A DNA stretch of 64,000 bases from CAVVFX01 sp963747535. GTDB lineage: Bacteria; Acidobacteriota; Terriglobia; Bryobacterales; Bryobacteraceae. The notes beneath the pieces are model-generated. The model saw only the letters and a list, made by a program, of their open reading frames with translations. It did not search any database and was not told where the DNA came from. The stretch's first letter is position 1. Every line of letters starts with the position of its first letter. The stretch covers positions 310,001 through 374,000 of the forward strand of contig CAVVFX010000023.1 in NCBI GenBank assembly GCA_963747535.1, in the 5' to 3' direction. Positions 25,349 through 33,609 of the stretch are shown one piece after another. The translations under genes were made by a program, and so were the position numbers.

Positions 25349-25924
25349 CTAACGTCCAATAACATAGACAACCGTGAATACCACCACCCAGATCGCGTCG
25401 ACGAAGTGCCAATAGATCGACAGCACATCGACGCGGTAAGCATGCTCCTGTCCTACGCGGCCAAGGAGCGTGAAGCCCAGGACTAACGATAGGAGCAGAA
25501 GACCGACAATCACGTGGAACCCATGCAAACCAACCAGAGAGTAGTAAGTCGTTCCGAATAAGTTCGTGCTGATCGTCAATCCATCCTGGTAGATCAGCCG
25601 ATGCCACTCGGAGGCTGTTCCAAATAGAAAAGCGGCCCCGAGCAGAATCGTCGCGCCCCACCACGTTGCGAAATCTCTGGCTTGTCCTTTACGGAGAGCT
25701 TTGGCGGCCAGGTGAATGGTCAGACTGCTGGAAAGCAAGCAGATGGTGTAGAAGATAGGCGCACTGAGGACGTCCTTCGGTTGTGGGCCTGTCGCGCTCT
25801 TACCGATATAGAACAGGTAAGCCACGACGAAGATGGTGAAAATCGCGGCTTCAGCGGCGATGAGGGCGAACATGGCGACGGGCCCGCGTGCAGGAAGTAC
25901 CCAGCCTCGTTCCGTTGCAGTCAT
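25349..25924 (-). CDS. ctaE: Cytochrome c oxidase subunit III
   Basis: 191 residues from the ATG at 25924 (AGGAA upstream), with five membrane helices as in the short subunit III of bacterial caa3 oxidases. Visible family features are the AEAAIFTIFVVAYLFYIG helix, GLHGFHVIVGLLLL and the C-terminal YWHFVDAIWVVVFTVVYVI. A longer frame to 26071 overlaps the end of ctaD and is not used. It stabilises the catalytic subunit. Confidence 0.92.
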   Translation of the reverse strand: MTATERGWVLPARGPVAMFALIAAEAAIFTIFVVAYLFYIGKSATGPQPKDVLSAPIFYTICLLSSSLTIHLAAKALRKGQARDFATWWGATILLGAAFLFGTASEWHRLIYQDGLTISTNLFGTTYYSLVGLHGFHVIVGLLLLSLVLGFTLLGRVGQEHAYRVDVLSIYWHFVDAIWVVVFTVVYVIGR

Positions 25925-25932
25925 AAACGTTC

Positions 25933-27609
25933 CTATTCGTATTTCCAGTCCGGATCTTCCGGATGCTTCAGATCCCAAAGCGGACGGCGGCTCTTGACCG
26001 TGGGGATCTCGGCGAAATTGTAATCGGGAGGAGGTGAACTGGTGGACCATTCGAGGGTCCAAGCGTCCCATGGGTCGTTCCCTGCAGCTTCACCTCGAAA
26101 GTACGACCACACGAGGTTATAAATAAAAACCAGAGTGCCTGCCGCTTGAAACACCACTCCAACCGTTACAATCAGATTCCAGACGTCCCAGCCACGTCCC
26201 GGCTCATAAGTGTAGATTCTGCGCGGCATTCCCAGTATGCCGGGAATGTGCATGAAGTCGAAGGTCAGGTGGAAGCCGATGAGGAATAGCCAGAAGTGCC
26301 ATTTGCCGAGAGTTTCGTTGTACAACTTTCCCGACATTTTCGGGAACCAATAATAAAAGGCGCCGAAGAGCGCGAAGAGAATTCCTCCCACGATGACGTA
26401 GTGGAAGTGCGCGACCAGGAAGTACGAACCCGCGAGTTGCCAGTCGAAAGGCGCTGCAGCGAGCATGATCCCCGTGAGCCCTGCTATCAGAAACTGAAAT
26501 AGGAATCCGATGCAGAACAGCATCGGCGTTTTGAACTGGATCTTTCCGCCCCACATAGTGGCCAGCCAGTTGAAGATTTTGATCCCGGTAGGAACGCCGA
26601 CGCACATCGTCGAAAGCACGAAAAACGCATTTGCGCTCGCGGTCATCCCGACCGTGAACATGTGGTGAGCCCAAACCGACATGCTCACGAACCCGATGCC
26701 GACCGTGGCCCCCACCATAACCGGATAGCCGAAAATAACTTTGCGCGAGAATACCGGCACGATCTCGGAGACGAAGGCGAAGGCCGGAATCACCAGGATG
26801 TACACTTCCGGATGTCCGAAGATCCAAAAGAAATGCATCCATATCACGGCTGAACCGCCGGCCTGAGTATCGAAGAAGTGTCCCCCCAGGTAGCGGTCGA
26901 CCATAAGCATGAGCTGCGCGGCCGTCAACGGAGTGACCACGACAACAACCATTCCCGCCATGACGAGGTTGAGCCACCCAAGTAGCGGCATCTTCCCGAG
27001 GGTCATGCCCGGACAGCGCATACAGACGACGGTGGCGATGATATTGATAGCGGTGCCGACGCTGCCAAAGCCGGAAACCAGCAGGCTCAGGGTCCAGTAA
27101 TCCGTGCTGTGACCGGGGGAGAATGCCAGCGACGTCAACGGCGCATAGGCAAACCATCCAACGTCGGGAGCGTTCCCGGCGCCGTACAGTCCATTCGCGC
27201 CCAGGAGGCTGAAGTAAAGCAGCAGACCTCCGAATGCGGTTAGCCAGAAGCTGAATGCATTCAGACGAGGGAACGCCATGTCTCTCGCGCCAATCATCAG
27301 AGGGATCAGATAATTCGCGAACCCGAATAGGATTGGCATGGCCACGAAGAAAATCATGGTCGTCCCATGCATCGTGAACATGCGGTTGAAGACCTGCGGT
27401 GAGACAAAATCGTTATGCGGACGAATCAGCTGAATCCGCATGATCATCGCTTCGATTCCGCCAACCACCAGGAAGATGAGAGCATAGACGATATACAGAA
27501 TCCCCAACCGCTTGTGATCAACGGTCGTCACCCACTCGTGGAGCGCGTCGACGAAGGGACGTGGCGCTATGCCAGTCGTGGTCTGCCATGTGATTGAGTT
27601 AGTCGACAT
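25933..27609 (-). CDS. ctaD: Cytochrome c oxidase subunit I (A-type, caa3)
   Basis: 558 residues, twelve membrane helices. It holds the heme a, heme a3 and CuB sites of the proton-pumping oxidase: HGTTMIFF, FGHPEVYILVIP (CuB His with the cross-linked Tyr of A-type oxidases), WAHHMFTVG and AHFHYVIVGG are all present. The start follows the ctaC stop by 3 bp. The C-terminal tail (WTLEWSTSSPPPDYNFAEIP) is standard for this family. Confidence 0.96.
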   Translation of the reverse strand: MSTNSITWQTTTGIAPRPFVDALHEWVTTVDHKRLGILYIVYALIFLVVGGIEAMIMRIQLIRPHNDFVSPQVFNRMFTMHGTTMIFFVAMPILFGFANYLIPLMIGARDMAFPRLNAFSFWLTAFGGLLLYFSLLGANGLYGAGNAPDVGWFAYAPLTSLAFSPGHSTDYWTLSLLVSGFGSVGTAINIIATVVCMRCPGMTLGKMPLLGWLNLVMAGMVVVVVTPLTAAQLMLMVDRYLGGHFFDTQAGGSAVIWMHFFWIFGHPEVYILVIPAFAFVSEIVPVFSRKVIFGYPVMVGATVGIGFVSMSVWAHHMFTVGMTASANAFFVLSTMCVGVPTGIKIFNWLATMWGGKIQFKTPMLFCIGFLFQFLIAGLTGIMLAAAPFDWQLAGSYFLVAHFHYVIVGGILFALFGAFYYWFPKMSGKLYNETLGKWHFWLFLIGFHLTFDFMHIPGILGMPRRIYTYEPGRGWDVWNLIVTVGVVFQAAGTLVFIYNLVWSYFRGEAAGNDPWDAWTLEWSTSSPPPDYNFAEIPTVKSRRPLWDLKHPEDPDWKYE

Positions 27610-27612
27610 AGG

Positions 27613-28656
27613 TCACCGGAGGGTCTCCAGGTACGCGGTCAGCGCGTCCAGATCCCGTGGATTCAACTCCATCGCCGGCATCAGGCAGCCCGGCTTGAAG
27701 GTATCGGGGTTTCGAACCCACTCCCGAAGATTTTCGTGCGTGTTAGGGACTATTCCGGAAGCAATCGTGTCCCGGCTCATCAAATGGGTGAGGTCGGGGC
27801 CAAATCGTCCGTCAGCAACTGTTCCGGCGACGGCATGGCAGTTAATGCAGGCAGTCGTTTCAAAGACGTGGCGTCCCTGCAGAGCAGCGTCACTTAAATG
27901 CGCCGGCTGGCGTTGCTCAGCAACCCACTTCGCGAAATCATCCGGCGACTGCACATAGACGCGCAACAGCATCTTGGCGTGTTGTGTGCCGCAATATTGA
28001 GCGCACTGGCCCAGGAAAAGTCCCTGCTCGTGCGGGTCGATCCACATGCTGTTCGGGTGATTCGGAATCAGATCAGTCTTACCCGCCAGGCGGGGAACCC
28101 AAAAACTGTGATCGGTATCGGCCGACAGCAGTTTCATAAAGGTCGGAGTCGGATGCTTTGGATCGCTTAATGGAACGTGCAGTTCATTCGCGGTAACAAC
28201 CTTCAGACCCGGATAGCGATACTCCCACCAGTATTGATGCCCGATCACATCGACTTCAATCGCATTTTTTGGTGGGACCGCTTTTTGTATGTCCGCAATC
28301 ACTCGTGCTGTCGCCATGAAGAGCGCAACGACAATCAGAACAGGAATGATAGTCCAGGCGAGTTCCACCTGGTTGCTGCCGTAAATCTGCGCAGGCTCGA
28401 GGGTGTCGTCGCCATCGCGTTTCCTATACTTCACGACTGAGTAGACGAGCAAACCAAAAACCACGACAAAAATTACGGCGGTGACTCCGAGCACGAAGAC
28501 GGAGAGTCCGACGATTGAATTCGCCGGCGTGGAGACGGGCGCGAAAATATTGGTTGGGCTGAACGGCGATTGTGAAGGCTGCTGCGCGAATGCACCCGCC
28601 GCAAGGCAGCAGGCCAATCCGCCACCCGCTCTAACGACTCTCGTCCGATTGCTCAT
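27613..28656 (-). CDS. ctaC: Cytochrome c oxidase subunit II with fused cytochrome c (caa3)
   Basis: 347 residues. A signal/anchor and two membrane helices (to ~118) precede the periplasmic CuA domain with ligands His183, Cys218, Cys222, His226 and Met229 (GQCAQYCGTQHAKM). A mono-heme cytochrome c domain follows (CINCH at 270-274, Met ligand in PAMELNP). This fusion defines the caa3 type, which takes electrons from cytochrome c. GAGGAG stands upstream of the ATG. It is the first gene of the operon, and its promoter must lie in the short 28657-28830 interval that also holds the gnd fragment. Confidence 0.95.
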   Translation of the reverse strand: MSNRTRVVRAGGGLACCLAAGAFAQQPSQSPFSPTNIFAPVSTPANSIVGLSVFVLGVTAVIFVVVFGLLVYSVVKYRKRDGDDTLEPAQIYGSNQVELAWTIIPVLIVVALFMATARVIADIQKAVPPKNAIEVDVIGHQYWWEYRYPGLKVVTANELHVPLSDPKHPTPTFMKLLSADTDHSFWVPRLAGKTDLIPNHPNSMWIDPHEQGLFLGQCAQYCGTQHAKMLLRVYVQSPDDFAKWVAEQRQPAHLSDAALQGRHVFETTACINCHAVAGTVADGRFGPDLTHLMSRDTIASGIVPNTHENLREWVRNPDTFKPGCLMPAMELNPRDLDALTAYLETLR

Positions 28657-28721
28657 GGAAGCACACTCCTCTTTTGCGCAATAAGAGCACGATTAACCTC
28701 GGGCCCACCGCGTACGTCGTC

Positions 28722-28826
28722 TCATCCAGGTGACATGACGAAGACCACGCAGTTGTGGCCATGATTGATCAGGCGCCGCACCATATTGGCGCTCATTCTT
28801 CCCAGTCCGATCATTCCCAATTGCAT
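28722..28826 (-). pseudogene. gnd: N-terminal fragment of 6-phosphogluconate dehydrogenase
   Basis: 34 codons preserving the start of 6-phosphogluconate dehydrogenase: MQLGMIGLGRMSANMVRRL followed by a GHNCVVF strand, i.e. the Rossmann NAD(P) loop. The usual GLGRMG glycine is Ser here. The match ends at about codon 30 and a TGA follows; no further gnd sequence exists before ctaC. A strong GAGGAGAT site precedes the ATG, 16 bp after the pgi stop, so this was a pgi-gnd operon from which most of gnd has been lost. Confidence 0.75.
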
Positions 28827-28842
28827 ATCGATCTCCTCGGTG

Positions 28843-30504
28843 TCAGGCGGTCTCCTTCATCTTTCGGTAGTAATGAATGAGGTGGTTGGTCGAGGTGTCA
28901 TGAGAGAGCGTCGACTCCGCTTTGCTCTCGAGCTCAGGAATGATGCGCTGCGCCAGTACCTTACCCAGTTCGACACCCCATTGGTCGAACGAATCGATGT
29001 TCCAGATTGTGCCTTGGGTGAACACCGAATGCTCATAAAGCGCGACCAATTTGCCGAGGGTTTCCGGCGTCAGCCGCTCAGCCAGGATGGTGCTCGATGG
29101 ACGATTTCCTTCAAAGACCCGATGGGGCACGAGCCACTCGGGCGTGCCTTCAGACTCAACCTGAGCGGGAGTTTTGCCGAATGCCAAGGCTTCAGCTTGC
29201 GCGCAGACATTGGCGATCAGCATGTCGTGATGCCGGCCCAATGGATTGATCGGATGAACGAACGCGATGAAGTCGCACGGGATGAGCCGAGTACCCTGAT
29301 GAATCAGCTGGTAGAACGAATGTTGGCCGTTGGTGCCCGGTTCGCCCCAATAAATCGGACCCGTCTGATGAGCTACCTTCTTTCCTTCAAGCGTGACATG
29401 CTTGCCGTTGCTTTCCATGGTTAATTGCTGGAGATAAGCCGGAAAGCGTTTGAGGTATTGTTCGTAGGGCAGGACTGCGACGGTTTGAGCGCCAAAAAAG
29501 TCGTTGTACCAGACCGATAGAAGACCCATGATCACCGGCAGATTGCACTCCATTGGAGCAGTACGGAAGTGCTCGTCCATCTGGTACATTCCGCCCAACA
29601 TGGCGTGAAAATTCTCCGGCCCGATCGCGACCATCGTTGACAGCCCGATCGCGGAGCACATCGAGTAACGGCCGCCAACCCAGTCCCAAAACTCGAACAT
29701 GTTGGCGGTATCGATGCCGAACTTCGTGACTTCCGCGGCATTGGTCGAGACCGCGACAAAATGTTTCGCGATGCCCTTTTCATCCATCCCAATGCCATTG
29801 AGCAGCCACGTTCTTGCCGTCTGAGCATTGGTCATCGTTTCGAGGGTCGTAAAGGTCTTCGAGGAAACGATGAAGAGCGTCTCCGATGCGTCGAGATCGC
29901 GTACGGCCTCCACGAAATCGGTGCCGTCAATGTTGGACACGAAGCGGAACGTCATGGTCCTGTCGGAATAGGACTTCAGGGCTTCGTAGGCCATTACGGG
30001 CCCGAGGTCGGAGCCGCCGATGCCGATGTTCACCACGTTTCGAATGCGCTTGCCGGTATGGCCTTTCCACTCCCCACTTCGTAGCCGGGTAGCAAAATCC
30101 GCCATCCGATCGAGCACCGCATGCACTTTGGGAACGACGTTCTCGCCATCCACCACGACGGAGGCATCTCTCGGCGCCCGCAGCGCCGTGTGCAAAACCG
30201 CCCGTTTCTCCGTAAGGTTGAGTTTTTCGCCGCGGAACATTGCGTCGATTCGTTCCCGCAGGCGGGATTCTCTGGCGAGCTGCACTAACAACTTGAGTGT
30301 GACGTCGGTAACTCGATTCTTCGAGTAGTCCAGGTAAAGGCCAACTGCCTCGACGGTCAGGCGCTTGCCACGCTCCGGATCGTCGTCAAAGAGCTGTCGA
30401 AGGTGTATTTCACGGATCGTTTTATGGTGAGCTGCGAGATCTTTCCAAGCCTGGCGTTTCGCTGCCGGACGCTTGGTGGTCACTGCTTTGACGGGTCCTG
30501 CCAT
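28843..30504 (-). CDS. pgi: Glucose-6-phosphate isomerase
   Basis: 553 residues, full length. Interconverts glucose 6-phosphate and fructose 6-phosphate. Signatures: the first SIS domain GIGGSDLGPVMAYEAL, the PGI motif DWVGGRYSMCSAIGLS, and GTNGQHSFYQLIHQG with the catalytic region. The C-terminal IDSFDQWGVELGKVLA motif is also present. It follows glk with a 78-bp gap and precedes the gnd fragment, all on the minus strand. Confidence 0.96.
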   Translation of the reverse strand: MAGPVKAVTTKRPAAKRQAWKDLAAHHKTIREIHLRQLFDDDPERGKRLTVEAVGLYLDYSKNRVTDVTLKLLVQLARESRLRERIDAMFRGEKLNLTEKRAVLHTALRAPRDASVVVDGENVVPKVHAVLDRMADFATRLRSGEWKGHTGKRIRNVVNIGIGGSDLGPVMAYEALKSYSDRTMTFRFVSNIDGTDFVEAVRDLDASETLFIVSSKTFTTLETMTNAQTARTWLLNGIGMDEKGIAKHFVAVSTNAAEVTKFGIDTANMFEFWDWVGGRYSMCSAIGLSTMVAIGPENFHAMLGGMYQMDEHFRTAPMECNLPVIMGLLSVWYNDFFGAQTVAVLPYEQYLKRFPAYLQQLTMESNGKHVTLEGKKVAHQTGPIYWGEPGTNGQHSFYQLIHQGTRLIPCDFIAFVHPINPLGRHHDMLIANVCAQAEALAFGKTPAQVESEGTPEWLVPHRVFEGNRPSSTILAERLTPETLGKLVALYEHSVFTQGTIWNIDSFDQWGVELGKVLAQRIIPELESKAESTLSHDTSTNHLIHYYRKMKETA

Positions 30505-30582
30505 TCGTATTGTCCTTTTCGTGTTCTAAAATTAGTTAGATCCGATGCAGTGCGAGATTGTTGGATCCGGAAACGCGAATTC

Positions 30583-31590
30583 TCAACTGAGTCCGGAGCC
30601 TGAAGAGTTCTCCAGTCCGTAGGCGGCGGCCCCGGTCAACCCCGCTTTACTCACGACAACATGAATCGGGATACGGGCCATTAGCTCAGTAAAACGTCCC
30701 TTGCGTTTGAAGCGCTCCATAAACGCCGGCCTCTGGAGAGCGTCCAGCGCGTGTGCCACGACACCGCCGGCTATGTAGACCCCACCAGTCGCCAACACCT
30801 TTATCGCAAGGTTGGCCGCCTCGCTCGCAAGAATCGACGCAAACATGTCAATGGTCGCCCGGCACAACCTACTTTGATTCGCGGAATCGAGGGCGTGATT
30901 GATTATCACGAACGACGGATCGCCCGCCGAAGCAACTAAAGTCGCAACCTCCGGCGTCTCCGGTATCCGCTCAACATCGCGCAAGTACTCATATATGTTT
31001 GGAATCCCGACTCCGGAACACACGTGTTCGAAGCTCACATGATCGAACTTCTCCAGCATGTACTCGAGCAGGTGGATCTGTCTCTCGTCGGTAGGGGCGA
31101 AGTCTGAGTGTCCACCTTCGGAACTGTGAGCGACGTAACCAGTCCCGTCCCAGGTCAGGAAGGATTCTCCCAGACCGGTCCCCGGCGCAATCACGGCGAT
31201 CGCGCCTTTGGAAACCGGTTCTCCTGAATTAATGGTCTGCACGTCGCAGGGCCGTAGAATGGGGACGGCGCGGGCGACGGCCTCCAGATCGTTGACCAGC
31301 TTGACCGATTTCAGGTCGAGATGCAAGGCCCGAGCCAGCGCCGACTGTTCAATTACCCAGGGCAAATTTGTGGTCTTTACCCGCCCTTCGATCACCGGTC
31401 CGGCGACTGCGAAGCAGGCCCCGTCAACCGGCTTGTCCACTTTCGCCAGAAACTGCTTCACGATCGCTTGCAGGCTGGGGTAATCAGCGCTATGAACTTT
31501 GGATTCCGCCAGAGTTACGTTGGGTCCAGCCTCTCGCGAGAATATCGCTAAGTCAGTCTTCGTCCCGCCAATGTCGCCTGCAATTAACAT
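30583..31590 (-). CDS. glk: Glucokinase
   Basis: 335 residues of the bacterial Glk family (hexokinase fold, not ROK). The phosphate-binding loop GDIGGTKTDLAIF stands at the N-terminus; VNDLEAVA, APGTGLGESFL and the adenosine-binding TGGVYIAGG segment follow. It converts glucose to glucose 6-phosphate, the substrate of the next gene, pgi. The upstream phosphorylase fragment suggests the intact ancestor handled glucose released from glycogen. Confidence 0.95.
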   Translation of the reverse strand: MLIAGDIGGTKTDLAIFSREAGPNVTLAESKVHSADYPSLQAIVKQFLAKVDKPVDGACFAVAGPVIEGRVKTTNLPWVIEQSALARALHLDLKSVKLVNDLEAVARAVPILRPCDVQTINSGEPVSKGAIAVIAPGTGLGESFLTWDGTGYVAHSSEGGHSDFAPTDERQIHLLEYMLEKFDHVSFEHVCSGVGIPNIYEYLRDVERIPETPEVATLVASAGDPSFVIINHALDSANQSRLCRATIDMFASILASEAANLAIKVLATGGVYIAGGVVAHALDALQRPAFMERFKRKGRFTELMARIPIHVVVSKAGLTGAAAYGLENSSGSGLS

Positions 31591-31638
31591 GGTCGTTTTC
31601 GTGCTTCCTCTCCCTAACGTTATCGGTCTTGTCGAGAG

Positions 31639-31815
31639 TCACGCCACCGGGCACGGATTTACTTTCCAAATGCCGGCCGCATACTCAGCGACAGTGCGGT
31701 CCCTCGAAAACTTCCCCGAACTCGCTACGTTCAAGATGGCTTTGCACGCCCACGCGTCGGGACCGGCATCGCCGGCGTCGAGGGCAGCACTTATCGAAGT
31801 GTGGGCCGGATGCAT
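31639..31815 (-). pseudogene. glgP: C-terminal fragment of glycogen phosphorylase
   Basis: About 50 codons (frame ATG 31815 to TGA 31639) whose translation matches the end of alpha-glucan/glycogen phosphorylases: DAWACKAILNVASSGKFSRD, then RTVAEYAAGIWKV and a stop shortly after. In intact enzymes these are the last ~45 residues of a protein of over 800. Upstream sequence runs straight into the enoyl-CoA hydratase gene, so the rest of glgP is absent. The fragment ends 48 bp before glk, with normal operon spacing. Confidence 0.72.
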
Positions 31816-31827
31816 GGTCTGACATAT

Positions 31828-32679
31828 TTAGCGTCCCAGTTGTCCCAGGTAATAACCCAGGCGGGTTTCAGCATCGCCCGGCTGGTGAAAGCCTCGTTCC
31901 ATCAAGACCTTGATCCTTTCTTGCGCGGCAGGGCGCGCCATCGAAGCCATGAAGGCATCCCACTCCGGTGCGATCTCAACGTCCGGCGGCAAACTGGCCA
32001 CATCGACGAGGCGCTTGGTGTCCCCGATGGTCTGCTTGTCGAACGACGCAATGCGGGTGGCGAGCGCATCCACAAAACTGTCGAGTTCGGCATCCGGCAA
32101 CGCCCGATTCACATACCCGTAGAGTTCCGCCAGATCCCCTGGGATGTCATCCGCGGCCAGAAGCACTTCAAGCGCGCGTCCTCTTCCGAGAAGACGCGGA
32201 AGCCTTGCCATGGGCCCGCCGCCGGGCACCAGCCCCGCGCCTACTTCCCACTGCGACAAGACCGCCTTTTCCCGGCTGGCGAAACGCATATCGCAGGCCA
32301 GGGACAGTTCGCTTCCCACTCCGGTCGCGCGCCCACGAATGGACGCGATCGACACAACTGGAGCGCGGCTCAGGCGCACGAGCATATCGGGAAGAGCTTG
32401 CAACCCGGTGGGTCCAGGCGGCAGGCTAGTGGAATCCTCGAGCTTTGCGAGGAAGTTGTAATGAGTCAAAAAGAAGCCCTCTATGGCGCTGTCGAAGACC
32501 ACCACTTTGACGTCCCCGTCCGTCTCAATCGCGGTCACGACCTCGTTCAACTGCGGGACGTTCGCGGGACCAAAGATATTCAGCGGCGCAATGTCAAACG
32601 TTACTCGCCAGTAGTTCGCCGAGTGTCGCTTAAGGCAGACCTGCTTCGCTGTTGTTGATGTGGGAGTATTGGTATCCAT
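31828..32679 (-). CDS. Enoyl-CoA hydratase/isomerase family protein
   Basis: 283 residues with the crotonase fold. The oxyanion-hole region is visible in SIRGRATGVGSELSLACDMRF and the preceding KVVVFDSAIEGFFLTH strand. The glutamates used by classical hydratases are not clearly conserved, so it may be an isomerase or another crotonase. The C-terminal ~25 residues (RGFHQPGDAETRLGYYLGQL) form a helical tail. Its end abuts the glgP fragment. Confidence 0.85.
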   Translation of the reverse strand: MDTNTPTSTTAKQVCLKRHSANYWRVTFDIAPLNIFGPANVPQLNEVVTAIETDGDVKVVVFDSAIEGFFLTHYNFLAKLEDSTSLPPGPTGLQALPDMLVRLSRAPVVSIASIRGRATGVGSELSLACDMRFASREKAVLSQWEVGAGLVPGGGPMARLPRLLGRGRALEVLLAADDIPGDLAELYGYVNRALPDAELDSFVDALATRIASFDKQTIGDTKRLVDVASLPPDVEIAPEWDAFMASMARPAAQERIKVLMERGFHQPGDAETRLGYYLGQLGR

Positions 32680-33151
32680 TCTCTTTGCCTCGGCGACTAC
32701 AATTGCGGAGTTGGGACCCTTGCGACCGCGCTTAAATTGCCGGTGCCGATCATAATCGCAGCCAGGAAGTGCCCACCCTCAGCCTGTATGCATCTCTTTG
32801 ACCACAGCGCGAGTTCGCCAAGTTCGCACTCAGACGCACGGAATGATGTGCGTCGGGACGTTGAAATGGTTCAATGACGGTAGTCCGACACTACCTTTCG
32901 CCTCCAGGACTGCTTGCGTGCATGTTGCGTCTTGGCCGAGGCGGCGCGACGATCACTTCCCGGCGGCTAGGATTCGACGAGGGGACCACGAATGATATCC
33001 AGCACTTCCTGCAATAATGCTTCCCGGAAATAGGCCAGGTCGGCTGGTCGTGCGCCACATCAGACCAGAAGTCAAGGCTCGGGTTTCACAGTGGCCACGG
33101 CGTCAGCGGGATTCGTATGATTGATGGAGGGAGAGAGCGAGCGAACTATCC
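32680..33151. other. Intergenic region, no gene supported
   Basis: 472 bp. The left part should contain the promoter for the enoyl-CoA hydratase gene. A short frame at about 32840 carries GTLKWFND, like the start of cold-shock proteins, but the rest does not match and I do not call it. Confidence 0.45.
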
Positions 33152-33367
33152 ATGATTCAAGCCGTTTACAAAGGCATAGAAATCGAAATGGAGATGCATC
33201 AACAAGCGAACGAGTATTGGAAATGCGATTACACGCTTATAAAGCATCCCGAACGAACCGAAACACTTCATCACGGCGACAAAGGGTTCCCGACTATGGA
33301 ACTGGCGAGAGAATACGCCTTGCAAGAAGCTCGTGACGCAATAGATCTAGCCTCGACCACCTCTTAA
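33152..33367 (+). CDS. Small hypothetical protein
   Basis: 71 residues (MIQAVYKGIEIEMEMHQQAN...), acidic with a plausible beta-beta-helix pattern and a regular amphipathic C-terminal helix (ELAREYALQEARDAIDLA). Composition is protein-like, unlike neighbouring frames. The visible purine-rich site (GGAGGGAGAG) is about 20 nt upstream of the ATG; another frame starting at 33121 overlaps it. I cannot assign a function. Confidence 0.45.
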   Translation: MIQAVYKGIEIEMEMHQQANEYWKCDYTLIKHPERTETLHHGDKGFPTMELAREYALQEARDAIDLASTTS

Positions 33368-33609
33368 GCGCGACGACCGCCGGTGGTCCTGGCGCGGGTG
33401 ATCCTCCGGCGCCAGCCGTCTTGCGCGTTCCTCGCGCGAGCGCGCCACGGTCCGAAGGCGAGCGGATCGCGGCCGCCGCGGCGATCCCGTGTTGGTCGCC
33501 TCGCTGGGCGTTCTCGGGTTCGCGAGCCGTTGCCGGCGGTGCGTCGACATCGCGGAGTACTTTTGCGCGAAAAGCTGACAACCGCGAGAATCTCGCGCAG
33601 CGACGGAGC

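Noticed and set aside
32840..32995. Short frame with GTLKWFND, like the start of a cold-shock protein
   Set aside because: Only eight residues match; the RNA-binding motifs that should follow are absent in all frames, so chance cannot be excluded.
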